Notes: a model not told the origin generated them from the sequence alone. DNA of 64,000 nt from Actinomycetes bacterium (GCA_024637035.1 JAGXFW010000022.1:79613-143612), one strand, 5' to 3'; shown: positions 25,918 through 35,720, counted from the first letter of the stretch. Numbers and translations: made by a program.

Positions 25918-26975
25918 GATCGCCCGCCTCTCACTGCGTCGGGCCGGTCGGCCTTCGGTGCCGACGGGCGGCCGATGGGGTCTTCAGAAGGAGCGTCGTC
26001 GAACGCGAAGAGCTCGCCGAGCAGTTCATCCTCTAGCGTGAGCGTCTCGAGGAACGCTTCCAGGCGCACTCGCACGGGCCCGGTGACTTCCGAGGGGAAT
26101 CCCACCTCGATGTCGAGGAACGGTAGGTCGAGTTCATTGGCGAGACTCCTTGCGGTGACCCCGTCGTAGGCTCCGGGATCACAGAAGGGGAGACGGGCGT
26201 GGATCAGGGCCGAAGGGGTCGCGCTTGCGATGCGTGAGGCGAGGTGTTCTCGCCTGAGGCTCACGGTCGACCGCGGGCAGACAGCGGCGGTCAGCATCGC
26301 CCTGGCTTCGGCGTCGAACGAAAACCCGCCGTCCACTGCGGCAAGAGCGGCCGCGCGATGTGTGCCGGTGCACGAGTCTAACCCGGACACGGCGACTCCG
26401 GCGTTCTCGATCGCCACGAGCAGATCGGCTCCGCTGAGCGGCCCCGCTATGACGAAGACGCCGCCGGGTCTCGGTTCGATGGGCGGAGCGACGAACGCGT
26501 CCGGGGTCGCAGTGGGCTCGGGGCCAGCTGGGCCGACGCCGATCCCGACAGGCAGGTCGGTGACACCAGCGGGGTCGGTGTGGTCACTCGCGTGCCGCCC
26601 GAGCCAGTCGTCGAGCGCATCGAGTTCCTTCGCGAGTCGTCGTGTCGCTGCCTCATCCGTCGTTCGTGGCACCCAAGGCCGGTATATGCGGTCGCCGAGA
26701 CGTACCGCGAGCATGTCACCCATGCGGCGCATGGCGTCACAACCCGCCGGGGCCACGAGTAGATCGGTGCAGCCAGGTGCGGCTAGAGCGGACTCGGCAG
26801 CGGCCAGGAGCTGCACCACCCAGGGGCAGGTATTGGGATGTGTCTCGAAGCCGTCGGGATCGCACTTGCCGTCAGCGGCCAGCGCGAGGGCGGCGAGCGG
26901 CCGAGCAACGAAACCCCTGCGCGCGAGGAATGCCGGCCGTACCAAGGCACAACTGTAGAAGCAGGTGGCAGTCAT
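25914..26975 (-). CDS. 2-hydroxyacyl-CoA dehydratase family, second subunit
   Basis: 353 residues when started at ATG 26975 (MTATCFYSCALVRPAFLARRG); an in-frame start further upstream at 27074 adds an unlikely Arg-rich leader. Conserved-looking cysteines are in CFYSC, CPWVVQLL, GCDAMRRMGDML and PFCDPGAYDG; some should bind the [4Fe-4S] cluster. The arrangement, two overlapping family members, fits the alpha/beta pair of these dehydratases, but the sequence is divergent and the substrate is unknown. Confidence 0.8.
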   Translation of the reverse strand: MTATCFYSCALVRPAFLARRGFVARPLAALALAADGKCDPDGFETHPNTCPWVVQLLAAAESALAAPGCTDLLVAPAGCDAMRRMGDMLAVRLGDRIYRPWVPRTTDEAATRRLAKELDALDDWLGRHASDHTDPAGVTDLPVGIGVGPAGPEPTATPDAFVAPPIEPRPGGVFVIAGPLSGADLLVAIENAGVAVSGLDSCTGTHRAAALAAVDGGFSFDAEARAMLTAAVCPRSTVSLRREHLASRIASATPSALIHARLPFCDPGAYDGVTARSLANELDLPFLDIEVGFPSEVTGPVRVRLEAFLETLTLEDELLGELFAFDDAPSEDPIGRPSAPKADRPDAVRGGRS

Positions 26976-27278
26976 GACCCCACGTGGCGCCCGTGGTCCC
27001 ACGTGCCAGGACGCCGTATCGGCGACGCTGTGACCAAGCGCCACCACCCTACTTGAGCGGACGCTGCGAGGCAAGACTTGTCAGTACCGTCGCACAACGA
27101 ATCCTGCAATACTTTAGCAATGCAATACAGCGTGCAATGGCGGTGTGGCAAGCGAACGCCCCTCAACCACCACCGCTTGAAGGGGGGCGTACCTTCCGCT
27201 ATCGTCTGGGCGCTGGGAGACGACTCCTTGCGCACAGGCTTCCGACCAGCCGACTGGGAGGAGCCAAGGGGGACACAT
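26976..27278. other. 303-bp divergent promoter region with TGCAAT repeats
   Basis: Contains TGCAAT at 27105, 27121 and 27133, in direct orientation. A TTGTCA at 27078 has no well-placed -10. Divergent promoters for the dehydratase pair and the reductase gene must lie here, but I cannot place them. Confidence 0.4.
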
Positions 27279-28241
27279 ATGAGGATCGCGATCATGGGTG
27301 CCGGCGCCCTGGGCGGCGCTTTCGGCTTTCTTCTCGCCGAGGCCGGCTTCGACGTGACATTGGTGGACGTCGATAGAGCCAAGGTCGACGCAATCAACTC
27401 TGAAGGACTCACACTGCTGATGCCCGACGGTTCTTCGCGGCACCGGCTGATCCGGGCCACCGCCGACCCTGCCGAGGTGGGGCACGTGGATCTGGTGCAG
27501 GTGGCGGTGAAGGGCTACCACACGCTCTCCGCAGCGACGCTCGCCGTGCCGCTCGTAGGCCCCGCCACGTACGTGCTCTCTCTGCAGAACGGGCTTGGCA
27601 ACCTCGATCGGATCGCGTCGGTCGTGGGCCCGGAGCGAGTAGTGGGTGGGATCACGGCGCACAGCGCTATGCCGATCGGTCCGACCGAGATCCGATTCAA
27701 TGCCGCCGGTATGGGCGGCGTCCACATCGGACGTTTCGATGGGACTCGCGATGACGGGCTTGCGCCTGTAGCCGATGTCTTCATCGCGGCCGGCCTTGAA
27801 GGGCACGTGGTCGAGGGCGACGTGCACGAGCCGATCTGGCGAAAGCTGCTCGCGAACTCGTCGGTGAACCCCGTTGCGGCGCTCATGGGACTCACCGGTC
27901 GTGAGATACAGGAGATGGAGGAGGCGTCCGGTCTGGTGCGTGCTCTCGCATGTGAGACCGGTGCTGTGGCGCGTGCGCAGGGCTTCACGTTCGCGGAACT
28001 CGACGACCCAGGCGAGTTCGTTATCGGGACGCTCGATTGGGTGGGCGACAACAAGGTCTCGATGCTACAGGACGTGGAGGCGGGACGCCGCACGGAGATC
28101 GACACCCTCAATCTCGCCGTGGTCGAGGTGGGGGAGAAGTATGGTGTGGATACCCCGCTGAATTGGACGATCGGGTCCCTCGTGCGCACGATGGAGCGCA
28201 AGATGTTGCGCGACCGGCGCAATGGCGGCGGCGCGGCCTAG
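27279..28241 (+). CDS. Ketopantoate reductase (ApbA/PanE) family protein
   Basis: 320 residues from ATG 27279 (GGGAGGAG upstream). MRIAIMGAGALGGAFGFLLAEAG is the NADP Rossmann motif, SLQNGLGNLDRI and WRKLLANSSVNPVAALMG (catalytic Lys and Asn) are the family blocks, and the C-terminal ...SMLQDVEAGRRTEIDTLN is the usual substrate-site region. It may make pantoate for CoA or reduce another 2-keto acid; panB and panC are not nearby, so the exact role is open. Confidence 0.88.
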   Translation: MRIAIMGAGALGGAFGFLLAEAGFDVTLVDVDRAKVDAINSEGLTLLMPDGSSRHRLIRATADPAEVGHVDLVQVAVKGYHTLSAATLAVPLVGPATYVLSLQNGLGNLDRIASVVGPERVVGGITAHSAMPIGPTEIRFNAAGMGGVHIGRFDGTRDDGLAPVADVFIAAGLEGHVVEGDVHEPIWRKLLANSSVNPVAALMGLTGREIQEMEEASGLVRALACETGAVARAQGFTFAELDDPGEFVIGTLDWVGDNKVSMLQDVEAGRRTEIDTLNLAVVEVGEKYGVDTPLNWTIGSLVRTMERKMLRDRRNGGGAA

Positions 28242-28356
28242 GCCCCCCGCGCCGGCATCCTACCGGCGATTCGTGGGTAGAACATGAACAGTCCAAGTAT
28301 TCGACGCGGCTTCGCGAGTCGCTGCACGACGGCCGCACAAAGGTCCTGGAGGTCAG

Positions 28357-29277
28357 ATGCTCGTAGATATCATCGGTGGATTCCTCGGCTCGGGGAAGAC
28401 CACCGCGATCCTTCACCAATTCACGGAGAAGTCGTTCGATCCCGGGCGCACGGTCATCCTGGTGAACGAGTTCGGCGAGGTGGGAGTGGACGGGGTGCTT
28501 CTCGACACCGGAGAGAGTTCCGTGCGTGAGTTGCCCAGCGGGTGCATCTGCTGCAGTCTGAAGGCCGACTTCGTGGAGCAGGTGGAAGACATCGTCAATA
28601 CGTTCGCACCGGAACGGCTCGTCGTGGAGCCATCTGGGGTGGCTGCGATGCGCGATATCCTGCAGGCTCTGTCACACGAGCGCATCGCGCACTTGATCGA
28701 CACCGTGCGCACCGTCCTGATCCTCGATCCGGACGACCACGACTGGTTCGTCGAGATGAGTGACACGTTCGTCGATTCGCAGGTGGGCCTCGCGCAACTG
28801 ATCCTTCTGAACAAGGCCGATCTGGCGACGCCCGAGTTGCTGGCCAGCGTGACGGCAGACCTCGAGAAGCGCAACCCGCACGCCGTGGTGCTTCCCACGA
28901 GTCACGGCAGGTTCTCGTGGGAGCAGGTGGAGGGGATCTTGCCGCCCATTCCCTCGGCTGCTGGTGAGTCGGCGCGCCTCGATGGGTTCGAGTCTTTCTC
29001 GGCGGAGTTGCCCGATGCGTACGACCTCGACTCGCTGCGCGGGTTCTACGCCGGCTTGGCCGACGGCACCTACGGGAATGTAGCCCGGGCGAAGGGGGTG
29101 TTCCGCACCGACAGCGAGGGCGGCTTTCATCGTCTTGACCTAGCCGGGAGGCGAGTCCACGAGACCCCTTGGCCGAGCACCGTTCCGGGCCGCATCAACG
29201 TGATCGGGCGGGGGATCGACGCGGATGCCATCCGAGAGGCATTGATCACGGCAGAGGTATCGAGCCCGATTGCTTAG
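28357..29277 (+). CDS. CobW/COG0523 metal-chaperone GTPase
   Basis: 306 residues. Walker A GGFLGSGKTT (7-16), the metal-binding GCICC motif (C63, C65, C66), the switch region ELPSG, and the guanine motif NKAD are in order, with a CobW C-terminal domain after about residue 215. COG0523 GTPases insert Co, Zn, Fe or nitrile-hydratase metals. No obvious client is adjacent; the corrinoid enzymes at the far end of the window make cobalt conceivable, but this is inference. Confidence 0.92.
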   Translation: MLVDIIGGFLGSGKTTAILHQFTEKSFDPGRTVILVNEFGEVGVDGVLLDTGESSVRELPSGCICCSLKADFVEQVEDIVNTFAPERLVVEPSGVAAMRDILQALSHERIAHLIDTVRTVLILDPDDHDWFVEMSDTFVDSQVGLAQLILLNKADLATPELLASVTADLEKRNPHAVVLPTSHGRFSWEQVEGILPPIPSAAGESARLDGFESFSAELPDAYDLDSLRGFYAGLADGTYGNVARAKGVFRTDSEGGFHRLDLAGRRVHETPWPSTVPGRINVIGRGIDADAIREALITAEVSSPIA

Positions 29278-29336
29278 TGGTTCAGGGCATCGGAAAGAGA
29301 GCGCAGCTGTGAGATCACCGGAGAGGAGGGCCGATC

Positions 29337-30575
29337 ATGGTCGCCATGAGAGATGAGGAGAGGGCCGCCGCACCCCCGACGGCCTCCCCGACGGACCCCC
29401 CGACGCTCGACACCAAGAACATCGGCCTCCGTGGCGTGACCGTCGCGGACACCATGGTCAGCGACGTCGACGGCCAAGGCGGCCGGCTCATCTACCGCGG
29501 CTACGACATCCGTGATCTGGCCGCGCATTCATCGTACGAGGAGGTCGTCTATCTCCTCATCTACGGCGTCTTGCCCACCGAGCAGGAGCTCAAGGCATTC
29601 GGCGCGTTTCTGGCCGAACGCCGGGCGCTGAGTCCTAGAATGGTGACAGTGATCCGGGCGCTTCATCCCGAGACGCCCACCATGGCCGCGCTGCAATCGA
29701 TGGTCGCCGCGCAGGCGGCGTTCGATCCGTTCCCGGGGGGCACGGGTGTCGAGGCCGAGCGCGAACGGGCCGTCGACCTGGTGGCTAAGACGGCCAGCCT
29801 GGTGGCGGCGTGGCACCGTATCCACCGCGGCCTTGACCCCGTGGACCCGTCACCTCATCTGAGCCACGCCGCCGATTTCCTGCGCATGGTGCACGACGCC
29901 GAGCCCGACGTGGACTTGGCCCGCGAGCTCGACATCGCACTGATCCTTCATGCGGACCACTCCATGAACGCCTCCACCTTCACCGCCCGAGCCGTGGCGA
30001 GCACCCACACTTCCTTGTACGCAGCGGTCTCAGCCGCACTTGGTGCGCTCTCGGGCGATCTTCACGGGGGCGCCAACGCTCGAGTCATGGAGATGCTCTG
30101 GGAGGTGGGGTCGCCCGAGGCCGCCGAGCAGTTCGTGCGCGAAGCGTTCGCGGGCGGCGGTCGCATCATGGGCATGGGGCACGCCGTCTACCGCACCGAC
30201 GACCCACGTGCCGTGATCCTGCGCGAGATGTCGAAGCGGGCCGGCGAGGTGCGCGGAGACCCGGTCTGGTATCGCACCACTCAGCGCATCGAGGAGGTCA
30301 CGCGGCAGGTGTTCCGCGAAGCCAAGCAAGCCGAGATCTATCCGAACGTCGACATGTACTCGGCTTCGCTCTACCACGTCATGGGTCTACCCACCGACCT
30401 CTTCACGCCGGTGTTCGCGATCTCACGGGTGGCCGGGTGGTCGGCGCACGTGATCGAGGAGCGGTTCGCCGAGGCGGCGGACAAGCCCCAGCTCTACCGA
30501 CCCGCTTCGGCATACGTGGGACGCTACTGCGGCCCGGAGTCATGCGCCTACGAGCCACCCGAGGCCCGAAGCTAG
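29337..30575 (+). CDS. gltA: Citrate synthase (or 2-methylcitrate synthase)
   Basis: 412 residues; ATG 29337 follows GAGAGGAGGG. Catalytic His and Asp blocks are visible: LILHADHSMNASTFTAR, GGRIMGMGHAVYRTDDPRA and PNVDMYSASLYHVMG. The protein belongs to the short type I citrate synthases, where citrate and methylcitrate synthases are not separable by eye. acnA lies 26 kb away; no prp gene is present. The N-terminal 25 residues are a Pro/Ala-rich extension. Confidence 0.92.
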   Translation: MVAMRDEERAAAPPTASPTDPPTLDTKNIGLRGVTVADTMVSDVDGQGGRLIYRGYDIRDLAAHSSYEEVVYLLIYGVLPTEQELKAFGAFLAERRALSPRMVTVIRALHPETPTMAALQSMVAAQAAFDPFPGGTGVEAERERAVDLVAKTASLVAAWHRIHRGLDPVDPSPHLSHAADFLRMVHDAEPDVDLARELDIALILHADHSMNASTFTARAVASTHTSLYAAVSAALGALSGDLHGGANARVMEMLWEVGSPEAAEQFVREAFAGGGRIMGMGHAVYRTDDPRAVILREMSKRAGEVRGDPVWYRTTQRIEEVTRQVFREAKQAEIYPNVDMYSASLYHVMGLPTDLFTPVFAISRVAGWSAHVIEERFAEAADKPQLYRPASAYVGRYCGPESCAYEPPEARS

Positions 30576-30641
30576 CCGTATCATCCGTTACCGCCTGCGA
30601 TATCCTGGCGCCATGAGCAGCGAGCCGACCCGCAGGGTAGC

Positions 30642-32531
30642 GTGACCACCGACCAGGCAGTGATCCTGGTCGTCTTGGCCGGGACGATCCTCATGTTCCT
30701 ATGGGGCCGTTGGCGCCACGACATGGTGGCCGTCGCTTCGCTGCTCGTGTGTGTTCTGGCGGGCCTCGTCCCCGCCTCCGACGCATTCTCCGGCTTCGGA
30801 CATCCCGCCGTGATCACCGTAGCGTGTGTGCTGGTGCTGAGTTGGGGTCTGCAGACGACCGGAGCGGTCGACGCGCTCATCAAACGGGCCGTCCCGTCCA
30901 ACCTCGGGCCGACCTTGACCATCGTCGCGCTGACCGCCCTCGGTGCCGCCCTCTCTGCGTTCATGAACAATGTGGGGGCGATGGCGCTCCTCATGCCTGT
31001 GGCGATCCAGATCGCCGGCAAGCACGACCTGACCCCGGGCAAGGTGCTGATGCCCCTATCGTTCGGCACGATACTGGGCGGCATGACCACGCTGATCGGC
31101 ACACCGCCGAACCTCATCGTCTCCGCCTTCCGCGAAGACACCGGCTTGGGCAGTTTCGGTATGTTCGACTTCACGCCGGTCGGCGTGGCCGTCGCCGGCG
31201 CTGGCGTGCTGTTCGTGGCGGCGCTCGGGTGGCGTCTCGTACCGACTCGAGAGCAGAAGGGTGCGGCTGGTTTTGAAACCGGCAAGTACCTGACCGAGGC
31301 GCGAGTAACCGAGAACGGCAAGGCTGCCGGCAAGACCGTGCGCGAGGCAGAGCAGATGCTCGAGGAGTTCGACGCGCAGATCGTGGGACTCGCCCGCAAC
31401 GAGTTCCGCCTGTCGGCCCCGTCACCGTGGAGACGATTGGTGCCCGGGGACATCGTGGTGATCGAGACCGAGCCGGAAACCCTCGCTGCCGCGCTCTCGA
31501 CCCTCGGTCTACGGTTGGAGGAGGCCGTGCCGCCTTCACCGGAGCGGGAGGCGGAGGGTGGACTGGACTCGGGTGAGAACGATGGCGCCACCTCAGACGC
31601 CGCCCGCGAGCCCACCGAAGACGCCGAGGCTCCCACATCGGACGACACGGGCGGATCCAAGGAGCGCGGGCGCGAAGAGGTGGTGCTGCAGGAGCTCGTG
31701 ATCATGCCGACCTCCGGCTTGATAGGGAGGTCGGCGTCCAGCGTGCGCATACGTTCGCGGTATGGTCTGAACCTGCTGGCCATCTCGCGCCAGGGGCGGC
31801 GCACGATAAGGCGGCTTCGCTCGACGTCCGTTCGGCCTGGAGACGTGCTGCTCATGCAGGGCGGAGTCGAGGCCATCGCCGGGTTCGCGGTCGAGTTCGG
31901 GTGCGTGCCGCTTGCGGTGCGCGGCATCCATATCCCCGATACACGCAAGGCCGTCGTCGCCACGCTGGTCATGGCTGGGGCCATCGCCGGCGCGGCGTTC
32001 GGACTGCTCCCGGCCGCGGTCTCATTCGCCGCGGGCGTCCTGTTGTTCATGGCGCTCCGGGTAGTGCCCTTGAGGAAGGTCTACGAGGCAGTCGACTGGC
32101 CGGTGATCGTGCTCTTGGCCGCCCTCATCCCCGTGGCCACGGCGACCGCCACCACCGGCGCCGCCGATCTGCTTGCCCGGACGCTACTCGACACCATCGC
32201 TCAGGGCCGCCCGGTCATCGCGCTCGTACTCATCCTGGTGGTCACGATGACGCTCTCCGACTTCATGAACAACGCCGCGACCGCAGCCGTCATGTGCCCA
32301 ATAGCCATCGGTGCCGCCACGCAGCTCGGCGCGGCGGCTGACCCCTTCCTCATGGCCGTGGCAATCGGTGCGTCGTGCGCCTTCCTCACGCCGATCGGTC
32401 ATCAGAACAACACGCTGATCCTCGGGCCCGGCGGCTTCCGATTCGGCGACTATTGGCGTTTGGGCCTGCCGATGGAGATCATCGCGGTGGCCGTGAGCGT
32501 GCCGATGTTGCTACTTGTGTGGCCTCTGTGA
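30642..32531 (+). CDS. SLC13-family anion permease with two TrkA-C domains
   Basis: 629 residues from GTG 30642. Two hydrophobic halves (about residues 5-205 and 430-629) flank two cytoplasmic RCK-C domains. ALSAFMNNVGAMALLMPVAI and LSDFMNNAATAAVMCPIAI are the SLC13/CitT signature in each half, with TPPNLIVSA and PIGHQNNTLILGPGGF pore motifs. The RCK-C pair is separated by an acidic linker. Substrate could be sulfate, dicarboxylate or another anion. Confidence 0.9.
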   Translation: MTTDQAVILVVLAGTILMFLWGRWRHDMVAVASLLVCVLAGLVPASDAFSGFGHPAVITVACVLVLSWGLQTTGAVDALIKRAVPSNLGPTLTIVALTALGAALSAFMNNVGAMALLMPVAIQIAGKHDLTPGKVLMPLSFGTILGGMTTLIGTPPNLIVSAFREDTGLGSFGMFDFTPVGVAVAGAGVLFVAALGWRLVPTREQKGAAGFETGKYLTEARVTENGKAAGKTVREAEQMLEEFDAQIVGLARNEFRLSAPSPWRRLVPGDIVVIETEPETLAAALSTLGLRLEEAVPPSPEREAEGGLDSGENDGATSDAAREPTEDAEAPTSDDTGGSKERGREEVVLQELVIMPTSGLIGRSASSVRIRSRYGLNLLAISRQGRRTIRRLRSTSVRPGDVLLMQGGVEAIAGFAVEFGCVPLAVRGIHIPDTRKAVVATLVMAGAIAGAAFGLLPAAVSFAAGVLLFMALRVVPLRKVYEAVDWPVIVLLAALIPVATATATTGAADLLARTLLDTIAQGRPVIALVLILVVTMTLSDFMNNAATAAVMCPIAIGAATQLGAAADPFLMAVAIGASCAFLTPIGHQNNTLILGPGGFRFGDYWRLGLPMEIIAVAVSVPMLLLVWPL

Positions 32532-32695
32532 TGCGCGGCGCCTTGAACCTTGCATGCATCTTGGGAGTAGGCCGGCCCGCCGAGTGTAGGGGGAGTCGCG
32601 GCGGGGGACACTGGCGCGATAGGATTGGAGCAGGCTCAAGGGACCTCCCGTCCGAGAGCGTAGTGACCACGAAAACGAAGCGAGGGAGTTCAGGC

Positions 32696-33103
32696 ATGAG
32701 ACGGAAGAGCGTAGCCATCTTGATCGGGCTGTTGGTCCTGGTCGCTTTGACGGCGTCGGCCTGTGAGGTCAGCGTCAGTACGGCGAATATCGCCGACGCA
32801 TGGATGTCGAGTGACGAAGCGGGCGACGAGCGCACTGCGGTGTTCGCTCAAGATCAGGACTTCTACGCCCAAGTCGAGCTTGCCAACGCGCCGGATGACT
32901 CCACCGTCAAGGCTTCGTGGACCGCTGTCGACGTCGAGGACACCGACCCCGACCTGCTCATCGACGAGGTCGAACTCACAGCGGGCGACGGTCAGCATCA
33001 GTTCTCGCTCACGAACGACAGCCTCTGGCCGATCGGCTCGTACAAGGTCGACCTCTACCTGAACGGGGAACTCGCCAAGACCGTCGAGTTCGAGGTGCAG
33101 TAG
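32696..33103 (+). CDS. Small putative lipoprotein with Ig-like fold
   Basis: 135 residues from ATG 32696 (GCGAGGGAG upstream). The signal peptide ends at TASAC (Cys about 22), a slightly weak lipobox. The mature part is acidic and ends SLWPIGSYKVDLYLNGELAKTVEFEV, the last strands typical of Ig-like/DUF4352-type domains. The role is unknown. Confidence 0.75.
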   Translation: MRRKSVAILIGLLVLVALTASACEVSVSTANIADAWMSSDEAGDERTAVFAQDQDFYAQVELANAPDDSTVKASWTAVDVEDTDPDLLIDEVELTAGDGQHQFSLTNDSLWPIGSYKVDLYLNGELAKTVEFEVQ

Positions 33104-33129
33104 TCTCCGAACCGAGCTCGGGGCCGTCC

Positions 33130-33924
33130 ATGCGCAGGGCTCTCGTTGAAGAGCTCCATGCTTTCGTAGGCGCGTGGCCGCCCGGACGCCGGGCTTCGAC
33201 CCGGTGGGGACGGCCCCTGGTGGGGGTCGCCTCCGCCGGGGATCCGCTCTTCCCCGAACTGAAGCGGGTCGCTTCGCCGTCGCACCTGCTCCCGGACGAT
33301 CTGCTGGCGGGAGCAGGTGCGGTGGTCACCTTTTTCCTGCCCTTCGAACGGTCCGTGGGTCTGAGCAACATCTCGGGGGACATGGCCTCGGCCGAGTGGG
33401 CGACCGCCTACATCGAGACCAACGAGCTCATTCGGGCGGTGTGCGCGTACATGAAGGGTTGGCTTGAGGCGGCGGGGTACAGAGCGGCGGTAACCCCGCC
33501 CACGCACGATTTCGACGATGGCGCGCTCATGAGTGCGTGGTCGCATCGTCACGTGGCGTTTGTGGCCGGTCTCGGTCGCTTCGGACTCAACAACATGCTC
33601 ATAACCGAGGCGGGATGCTGTGGCCGGTTGGGCAGTTTCGTCACCTCGCTCGAGCTCGAGCCGGACATCCGCGCCACGGCCGAAGCTTGTCTCTACCGGC
33701 ACGATGGCTCGTGCCACCGGTGCGTCACCCGATGTGTGGGCGACGCGCTCTTCACCGATCGCTTCGACCGTCGGGCCTGCTACGACGTATGCTTGCGGAA
33801 CGAGCGCCTCCACGCCTCTCTGGGCGCGGCGGATGTGTGCGGCAAGTGTCTTGTTGCGGTGCCCTGCGCGTTCGTCGACCCGGTGGCGCGGCGGATAGCC
33901 AAGAACGAGCCTTCCCGAGCGTGA
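33130..33924 (+). CDS. QueG-like iron-sulfur protein
   Basis: 264 residues from ATG 33130. An N-terminal domain (VGVASAGDPLFPELKRV...AVVTFFLPFERSVGLSNI) resembles that of epoxyqueuosine reductase and its cobalamin-binding relatives. FGLNNMLITEAGCCGRLGSFVTSLELEP is the shared central block. The C-terminus has CYDVC, CGKC and other cysteines of a dicluster ferredoxin-like domain (CHRCVTRC ... CGKCLVAVPC). It is shorter than QueG, lacks its HEAT-like tail, and is probably not the queuosine enzyme itself. Confidence 0.8.
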   Translation: MRRALVEELHAFVGAWPPGRRASTRWGRPLVGVASAGDPLFPELKRVASPSHLLPDDLLAGAGAVVTFFLPFERSVGLSNISGDMASAEWATAYIETNELIRAVCAYMKGWLEAAGYRAAVTPPTHDFDDGALMSAWSHRHVAFVAGLGRFGLNNMLITEAGCCGRLGSFVTSLELEPDIRATAEACLYRHDGSCHRCVTRCVGDALFTDRFDRRACYDVCLRNERLHASLGAADVCGKCLVAVPCAFVDPVARRIAKNEPSRA

Positions 33925-33971
33925 CAGGTGCCGAGGAATGCCATGAAGAAAATGACAAGGACGGAGCCTGA

Positions 33972-35111
33972 ATGCAGGTGAAGACGGACGTTCTCGTCGG
34001 ATCCGATGAGTTCTTCAGCCGCCTCGCTGAGGACGTGCGCGGCGCGCGCGACAACGTCTACGTGCAGGCGATGAGCTTCGAGGCAGACGACGCTGGGCTT
34101 GGCATGTGCCGCGAATTGCGGGGTTCGCCGGCGACGGACATACGGGTGCTCGTGGATGAGTACGTGCGCGTGATCGTCAGCGACAGCTTCGTCTTCGCCC
34201 CGACCGGCCTCTTCGACCGCGCTCATCGCCGCGAGGTGCGGGAGACCCAGGAGTTGTTCGAGGAGTTGAATGCGGAGGGGATCAAGGTGAAGACCACCAA
34301 CCCCCTCGGTTTCATGTTCACCCGACTTCTCGCGCGGAATCACAAGAAGCTCGTCGTCGTGGACGACCGCGTTGCCTACGTGGGCGGCATCAACTTCAGC
34401 GATCACAATTTCGAGTGGCACGACATGATGTTGCGCATCGAGGACCCGGCCATCGCCGGCTATCTGCGCGATGACTTCCTCTCCACGTGGTCGGGGGTCG
34501 ACCAGAACAACCTTCGATCGTTTCCCGGGTTCGATTTCCACCAGTTGGACGGTCGCAGCAACGAGAAGTCGTACGAGTCGATCTTCAGGCTTCTCGACGA
34601 GGCGCGTGACACCATCGTGATCGAGTCGCCCTATCTCTCCTTCCCCTTCTACCGGAAGCTGCGCGAAGCGGTACGCCGCGGCGTCGAGGTGAGGCTGATC
34701 CTCCCCGAGAAGAGTAACAAAGGCGTCATGCAGCGCTACAACCTGTGGGAGGCCCGGCGTTCGGGCATCAACCTGAGGCTGTTGAAAGGGCGCATGACCC
34801 ACCTCAAGGCAGTGTTGATCGACGACGAGAAGCTGATCGTGGGCTCCTCGAATTTCGACTTCGTCAGCTACCGCTGCCTTCAGGAGGTGGTGGTGGTCGT
34901 GCACGACGCCGAGACGATCGCGAGGTTCGACGAGCGCGTCTTTCGACCCGACTGGCAGACTTCGCTGCCCGTCGAGGGCACCCCGGCTTCCATTACCGGC
35001 CCCCTCTGCTACCTCTATCTCAAGGTGGTCGACCTCTTGCTCGTGGGCGTCTCCAAGGTTCCCGGGTGGCGCGCTCGGCGCCGAGCGGCCACGCCCGGCG
35101 GTGCCGCCTAG
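33972..35111 (+). CDS. Cardiolipin synthase/phospholipase D family protein
   Basis: 379 residues with two HKD motifs: NHKKLVVVDD (H124) and THLKAVLIDDEK (H277), the paired catalytic half-sites of the PLD superfamily. No N-terminal membrane helices are present, unlike most cardiolipin synthases; the C-terminus has a weakly hydrophobic helix. A role in phosphatidyl transfer is likely, and nuclease-type PLD activity cannot be excluded. Confidence 0.88.
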   Translation: MQVKTDVLVGSDEFFSRLAEDVRGARDNVYVQAMSFEADDAGLGMCRELRGSPATDIRVLVDEYVRVIVSDSFVFAPTGLFDRAHRREVRETQELFEELNAEGIKVKTTNPLGFMFTRLLARNHKKLVVVDDRVAYVGGINFSDHNFEWHDMMLRIEDPAIAGYLRDDFLSTWSGVDQNNLRSFPGFDFHQLDGRSNEKSYESIFRLLDEARDTIVIESPYLSFPFYRKLREAVRRGVEVRLILPEKSNKGVMQRYNLWEARRSGINLRLLKGRMTHLKAVLIDDEKLIVGSSNFDFVSYRCLQEVVVVVHDAETIARFDERVFRPDWQTSLPVEGTPASITGPLCYLYLKVVDLLLVGVSKVPGWRARRRAATPGGAA

Positions 35112-35132
35112 ACTTCGGACGCCCGCTCGTTG

Positions 35133-35157
35133 CGCCCCCGACTCATGCGTGGGGGCG
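35133..35157 (+). terminator. GC-rich hairpin after the PLD gene
   Basis: CGCCCCC (35133-35139) pairs with GGGGGCG (35151-35157) around 11 bases, 20 bp after the stop codon. No T-run follows, so this is weak as an intrinsic terminator. Confidence 0.4.
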
Positions 35158-35206
35158 TCTACATGAGGGAACAAGTAAGGGGTAAGCAGGGAACGGGAGG
35201 TACCTC

Positions 35207-35623
35207 ATGGCGGAACTGAAGACACGCCCCACCGACGCAGACGTCGAGCAGTATCTCAACAGTGTGACCGACGAGCAGAAGCGTCGGGACAGCTTCACGA
35301 TCCTCGAGCTCATGAAGGACGTCACGAAAGCCGAGCCGAAGATGTGGGGCGACAGTATCGTGGGCTTCGGGAGCTACCACTACACGTACGCCTCGGGTCG
35401 GGAAGGCGACTGGCTCATCACCGGGTTCGCGCCCCGCAAGCGGGAGCTCACCCTGTACATCATGGACGGGTTCGAGGGCTACGATGACCTCTTGGCGTCG
35501 CTCGGGAAGTTCAAGACGGGCAAATCGTGCTTGTATGTGAAGCGGCTCGAAGACATAGACCTCCCGACGCTCCGCACCTTGATCGAGCGGTCGGTAGCCC
35601 ATATGTCGGGCTTAACCGACTAG
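35207..35623 (+). CDS. DUF1801 domain protein
   Basis: 138 residues behind GGGAGG. The core EPKMWGDSIVGFGSYHYTY...GDWLITGFAPRKRELTLYIM is a DUF1801 (YdhG-like) signature, and the C-terminal helix pair follows. Such small proteins are common in Actinobacteria and Bacteroidetes with no settled function. Confidence 0.9.
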   Translation: MAELKTRPTDADVEQYLNSVTDEQKRRDSFTILELMKDVTKAEPKMWGDSIVGFGSYHYTYASGREGDWLITGFAPRKRELTLYIMDGFEGYDDLLASLGKFKTGKSCLYVKRLEDIDLPTLRTLIERSVAHMSGLTD

Positions 35624-35644
35624 GCCGGGCGGGCTCACGGCGTT

Positions 35645-35720
35645 GGGTGAGGCTGGCGCCGAGCCGAGCCTCGCGTCGGGTGCGGCTGGCGCCGAGCCGA
35701 GCCTCGCGTCGGGTGCGGCT
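35645..35720. repeat. 33-bp tandem repeat, 2.3 copies
   Basis: GGGTGCGGCT (GGGTGAGGCT in the first copy) recurs at 35645, 35678 and 35711, and the intervening GGCGCCGAGCCGAGCCTCG is identical. It fills the gap between two convergent genes and touches the vapC 3' end. Confidence 0.8.

Noticed and set aside
28357..29277. CobW as cobalamin biosynthesis gene
   Set aside because: COG0523 GTPases have many metal roles and no cobalamin synthesis gene is adjacent, so no cob symbol is given.
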